Shown here: piece by piece, positions 63,973 through 64,000 of the stretch
Position numbering within the stretch: the first letter of the stretch is position 1
Layout of the letters: the number at the start of each line of letters is the position of its first letter
DNA from: Corynebacterium lemuris
GTDB lineage: Bacteria > Actinomycetota > Actinomycetes > Mycobacteriales > Mycobacteriaceae
Direction of reading: 5' to 3'
Assembly (NCBI RefSeq): GCF_024919295.1
Contig: NZ_JANWTC010000002.1
Location: 248,001-312,000, forward strand
DNA: 64,000 bases
Made by a program: the position numbers and the translations under genes
Notes under the pieces: generated by a model
Told to the model about the DNA's origin: nothing
The model's input: the letters and a program-made list of their open reading frames with translations, nothing else
Databases searched by the model: none

Positions 63973-64000
63973 CCGCACCGGGCGGGTGATGTCGTCGGGG

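Overview
The window is high-GC Gram-positive chromosome, almost certainly from a Corynebacterium. The evidence is the order argS-lysA-hom-thrB followed by an arnR-like regulator and nar genes, a DtxR-type iron box in front of siderophore-permease genes, an IclR-type regulator in a hut cluster, a YceI gene divergent from a RosR-like MarR regulator, and an fdhF-fdhD pair. Species cannot be fixed from the sequence. About 50 protein genes, one tRNA-Arg(CCG) and one candidate small RNA can be supported. No CRISPR array, rRNA operon, intact insertion sequence or replication origin was seen.

Layout. 1-3929: iron-siderophore ABC importer (partial ATPase, two permeases) and a Fes-like esterase. 4089-9422: accessory block with an unknown protein, an XRE/ImmA-type protein and a small protein, then a distinctly AT-rich two-gene unit (PLD-helicase-DUF3427 protein plus NUDIX hydrolase) that looks like an acquired defence or repair module. 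9586-13811: secreted beta-helix protein, and a GntR regulator divergent from a flavin reductase/MFS pair. 14170-20454: YjiH-like membrane protein behind a coupled leader ORF, then the histidine utilisation genes hutG, hutR, hutU and hutI, without hutH. 20427-25308: formate dehydrogenase genes fdhD and fdhF, a DUF6457-like protein and an amino-acid permease. 25520-26778: a frameshifted L-lactate dehydrogenase gene. 26911-32041: DEAD-box RNA helicase and two paralogous unknown proteins built from one or two copies of a roughly 300-residue module.

32047-34834: small membrane protein, secreted HNH nuclease, proline symporter. 35023-42745: a tightly coupled four-gene operon encoding SNF2 helicase, SWIM protein, a divergent Mre11/SbcD and a hookless Rad50/SbcC. 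42835-45048: YceI and RosR-like regulator, PspC protein, orphan muconolactone isomerase, 49-residue membrane protein. 45115-49531: aconitase, DUF937 protein, candidate sRNA, tRNA-Arg. 49608-57634: secreted S33 peptidase, argS-lysA, secreted unknown protein, hom-thrB. 57641-63972: FAD oxidoreductase, ArnR-like regulator, a fused molybdate permease/ATPase with ModA, and narI-narJ at the right edge.

How it fits together. Molybdate uptake (mod) beside nitrate reductase (nar), and the Mo-dependent FdhF elsewhere in the window, point to Mo-enzyme respiration and formate oxidation. argS-lysA-hom-thrB serves aspartate-family amino acids. The most unusual signals are: a 12-base word, GCGTCGATAAGC, found four times (its 11-base core five times) at unrelated loci and forcing rare codons; the twin module proteins, which resemble ArdC/M78 proteins that have lost their zinc motif; the AT-rich helicase/NUDIX pair; the Mre11/Rad50-like operon; and an intergenic small RNA with a textbook promoter and terminator.
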